This document shows positions 6,820 to 7,992 of a DNA stretch of 7,992 bases, piece by piece; position 1 is the first letter of the stretch, and the number at the start of each line of letters is the position of its first letter. The notes under the pieces are model-generated. The model was not told the origin of the DNA. It saw nothing but the letters and a program-made list of their open reading frames with translations, and ran no database searches. A program made the position numbers and the translations under genes. Origin of the DNA: Candidatus Kerfeldbacteria bacterium. GTDB lineage: Bacteria > Patescibacteriota > Patescibacteriia > UBA9570. The stretch is from positions 1 to 7,992 of the forward strand of contig JACQPW010000100.1 in assembly GCA_016207285.1 (NCBI GenBank), given 5' to 3'.

Positions 6820-7183
6820 ATTCATTCTCGTTAGCTGGCTGAATACCGCGGTTGATTTTGGCTCGTATGCTATCCTCACCCGCGGTTTTCTGTTTTGGTC
6901 AGATCATTTAGCTTGGGCTAATGTGGTGGCACTGTTGGCTACTACTATGCACAGTTATGTCTGGAATAGTTATTGGGTTTTTCCAGGAGTTACTCATCAT
7001 AACGCCAAATCACTGACCAAATTTTTAGTGGTATCCGGCAGCGGTTTGCTCTTGAACTCTAGTTTGTTTGCGTTCTGTATCTGGCTGGGGGCAAATGAAT
7101 GGTGGTCCAAAGTGGGTTTGATGTTTGTGTTGTTCGCCTGGAACTTTGTCGGGAATAAGCTGTGGGTGTATAATGACAAATAA
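6791..7183 (+). CDS. GtrA-family four-helix membrane protein
   Basis: A 130-residue integral membrane protein, the usual GtrA length. Four hydrophobic segments lie at about 8-30, 40-63, 75-98 and 105-126. The family's paired signature is visible: N59-S-Y-W-V-F after helix 2 and N122-K-L-W-V-Y after helix 4, an internal two-fold repeat. The start FIKFILVSWLNTAVDFGSYAIL is typical of the family. GtrA proteins are thought to help flip polyprenyl-phosphate-linked sugars across the membrane, usually with a GtrB-type transferase and a glycosylating enzyme. No GtrB-like gene is present in this window. The start is GTG at 6791, the only reasonable in-frame start before helix 1. It overlaps the GT4 gene by 29 bases, implying coupled translation. 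Confidence 0.92.
   Translation: MPTNLQQFIKFILVSWLNTAVDFGSYAILTRGFLFWSDHLAWANVVALLATTMHSYVWNSYWVFPGVTHHNAKSLTKFLVVSGSGLLLNSSLFAFCIWLGANEWWSKVGLMFVLFAWNFVGNKLWVYNDK
7146..7174 (+). promoter_or_regulatory. Candidate sigma70-type promoter ahead of the SDR gene
   Basis: TTGTCG (7146-7151, four of six matches to TTGACA) and an exact TATAAT (7169-7174) are separated by 17 bases. Transcription would start near 7180-7182, leaving only about 5 bases before the ATG at 7186, so the message would be almost leaderless. The elements lie within the end of the GtrA gene, where W-V-Y codons could produce TATAAT by chance. Internal initiation would separate the sugar-nucleotide enzyme from the rest of the operon. 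Confidence 0.25.
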
Positions 7184-7185
7184 GT

Positions 7186-7992
7186 ATGGTTAAACAAGCT
7201 ATTTTTGATAAGCGTAATGTGTTGGTGGTGGGAGGAGCTGGTTTTATTGGCTCTCACTTATGTGATGAGCTGGTCAAACACAGTAAGGTGATTTGCGTCG
7301 ATACCTTTATTACTGGGCGCGTAGAAAATATTGAACACCTCCTTGGTAATCCTAACTTCATTTTCATTAAACACGATGCGAGCGAACCGCTGGATTTGAC
7401 CCTGTTCCCAGAGTTAGAAAAATTTCAAGTTCAGTTTCAAGGTGTCCAAGAGGTCTATAATTTAGCGGTACCGACCAATAAGCACTCGTTTGAGCAGCAT
7501 GTCTACCATACCTTACTAGCCAATTCGTATGTGGTGCGTAATACCCTAGAACTAGCCAAACAGTACCAAGCCAAATATCTATTAGCTTCATCATCGGCTG
7601 TCTATGGTGACCCGATTGATGGTCAGGATTTATTCTCGGAAGAGTATTGGGGCTTTATTGATGCCACGGGGCCACGCAGTTGCTACAACGAGGGCAAGCG
7701 CTTCGCTGAAACCTTTACCTATAGTTTTGGGCACCAATTTGGTGTGGATGTCAAAGTAGCGAGAATTTTTAATACCTATGGTCCGCGCATGGCCTTAAAT
7801 TCTGGTCGAATGATTCCAGATTTTGTGGTAGCCGCCGCCGAGGGTAAGAACATCGTTATCTATGGCGATGGTGCAGAAACGGACACCTATTGTTTTGTTG
7901 GTGATATTGTGGACGGTTTACTTAAATTAATGAATTATAAAATTGATGGTCCGGTCAATTTGGGTAGCCCAGAGCGCTATACGTTGTTGGAT
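7186..7992 (+). CDS. UDP-glucuronate decarboxylase-like extended SDR (3' partial)
   Basis: NAD-dependent nucleotide-sugar enzyme; 269 residues are visible and the frame is open at the window end. A full family member is about 310-330 residues. The Rossmann motif GGAGFIGSH lies at about 16-24. The UDP-xylose-synthase hallmark GPRSCYNEGKR gives the catalytic Y167-x3-K171, followed by ARIFNTYGPRM. This is the frame of enzymes that oxidise and decarboxylate UDP-glucuronate to UDP-xylose. Two family positions differ: the usual S-T-S-E-V-Y-G is S-S-S-A-V-Y-G (Ala138 in place of the conserved Glu), and the Arg of G-x-G-x-Q-T-R is Asp233. Decarboxylation is therefore doubtful; a 4-epimerase, 4,6-dehydratase or another reaction is possible. 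The ATG at 7186 lies 2 bases after the GtrA stop, with only TAAG as a weak ribosome site. It probably supplies a donor sugar to the upstream transferases. Confidence 0.88.
   Translation, partial: MVKQAIFDKRNVLVVGGAGFIGSHLCDELVKHSKVICVDTFITGRVENIEHLLGNPNFIFIKHDASEPLDLTLFPELEKFQVQFQGVQEVYNLAVPTNKHSFEQHVYHTLLANSYVVRNTLELAKQYQAKYLLASSSAVYGDPIDGQDLFSEEYWGFIDATGPRSCYNEGKRFAETFTYSFGHQFGVDVKVARIFNTYGPRMALNSGRMIPDFVVAAAEGKNIVIYGDGAETDTYCFVGDIVDGLLKLMNYKIDGPVNLGSPERYTLLD

Noticed and set aside
7367..7594. Reverse-strand open frame of 75 codons
   Set aside because: It is antisense to the strongly supported SDR gene, its translation shows no domain, and the opposite frame explains the base pattern.
1..7992. 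CRISPR arrays, tRNA or rRNA genes, insertion sequences, phage or defence genes
   Set aside because: No regularly spaced short repeats, RNA gene motifs, transposase motifs or terminal inverted repeats were seen; the window is filled by glycan-related genes.

Overview
The window is a dense cluster of seven genes, all on the + strand, for making and modifying a cell-surface polysaccharide. No gap between genes exceeds about 25 bases, and three neighbouring pairs overlap (by 41, 4 and 29 bases), so it reads like one transcription unit. Both edges are open: the last gene runs off the right end, and an unseen gene may end at the TGA at 10-12.

Organism: bacterial, with moderate GC, frequent TTA leucine codons and standard stop codons (TAA, TAG and TGA are all used). 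The secreted protein carries FG-GAP-type repeats of the F-x-Y ... GGV-x-V-A ... GAG-x-GGGP-x-V style, next to a large Ig-like membrane protein, with almost no Shine-Dalgarno sequences. I associate this combination with Candidate Phyla Radiation (Patescibacteria) genomes. That is an inference from style; no marker gene is present to prove it.

Layout: (1) 22-1200, a GT4 glycosyltransferase with a four-cysteine insert. (2) 1160-3157, an exported protein with a glycoside-hydrolase-like TIM barrel (GHL15-like) and C-terminal FG-GAP-type repeats. (3) 3160-4791, a single-pass membrane protein with about four Ig-like/DUF11-like domains outside the cell. (4) 4788-5636, a GT2 glycosyltransferase. (5) 5662-6819, a second GT4 glycosyltransferase. 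(6) 6791-7183, a GtrA-family four-helix membrane protein. (7) 7186-7992+, an extended SDR of the UDP-glucuronate decarboxylase (UDP-xylose synthase) type, cut by the window end.

How they may work together: the SDR would supply a nucleotide sugar, the three glycosyltransferases would build a glycan on a carrier at the inner face of the membrane, and GtrA would help move a lipid-linked sugar across. The exported hydrolase-like protein and the membrane-anchored Ig-like protein, encoded side by side, would trim, bind or anchor the glycan outside. The least ordinary points are the adjacent secreted-hydrolase/Ig-anchor pair inside a synthesis operon, an SDR with a UDP-xylose-synthase frame but a changed active site, and compact perfect hairpins at three of the six gene junctions, two of which cover or abut a start codon.
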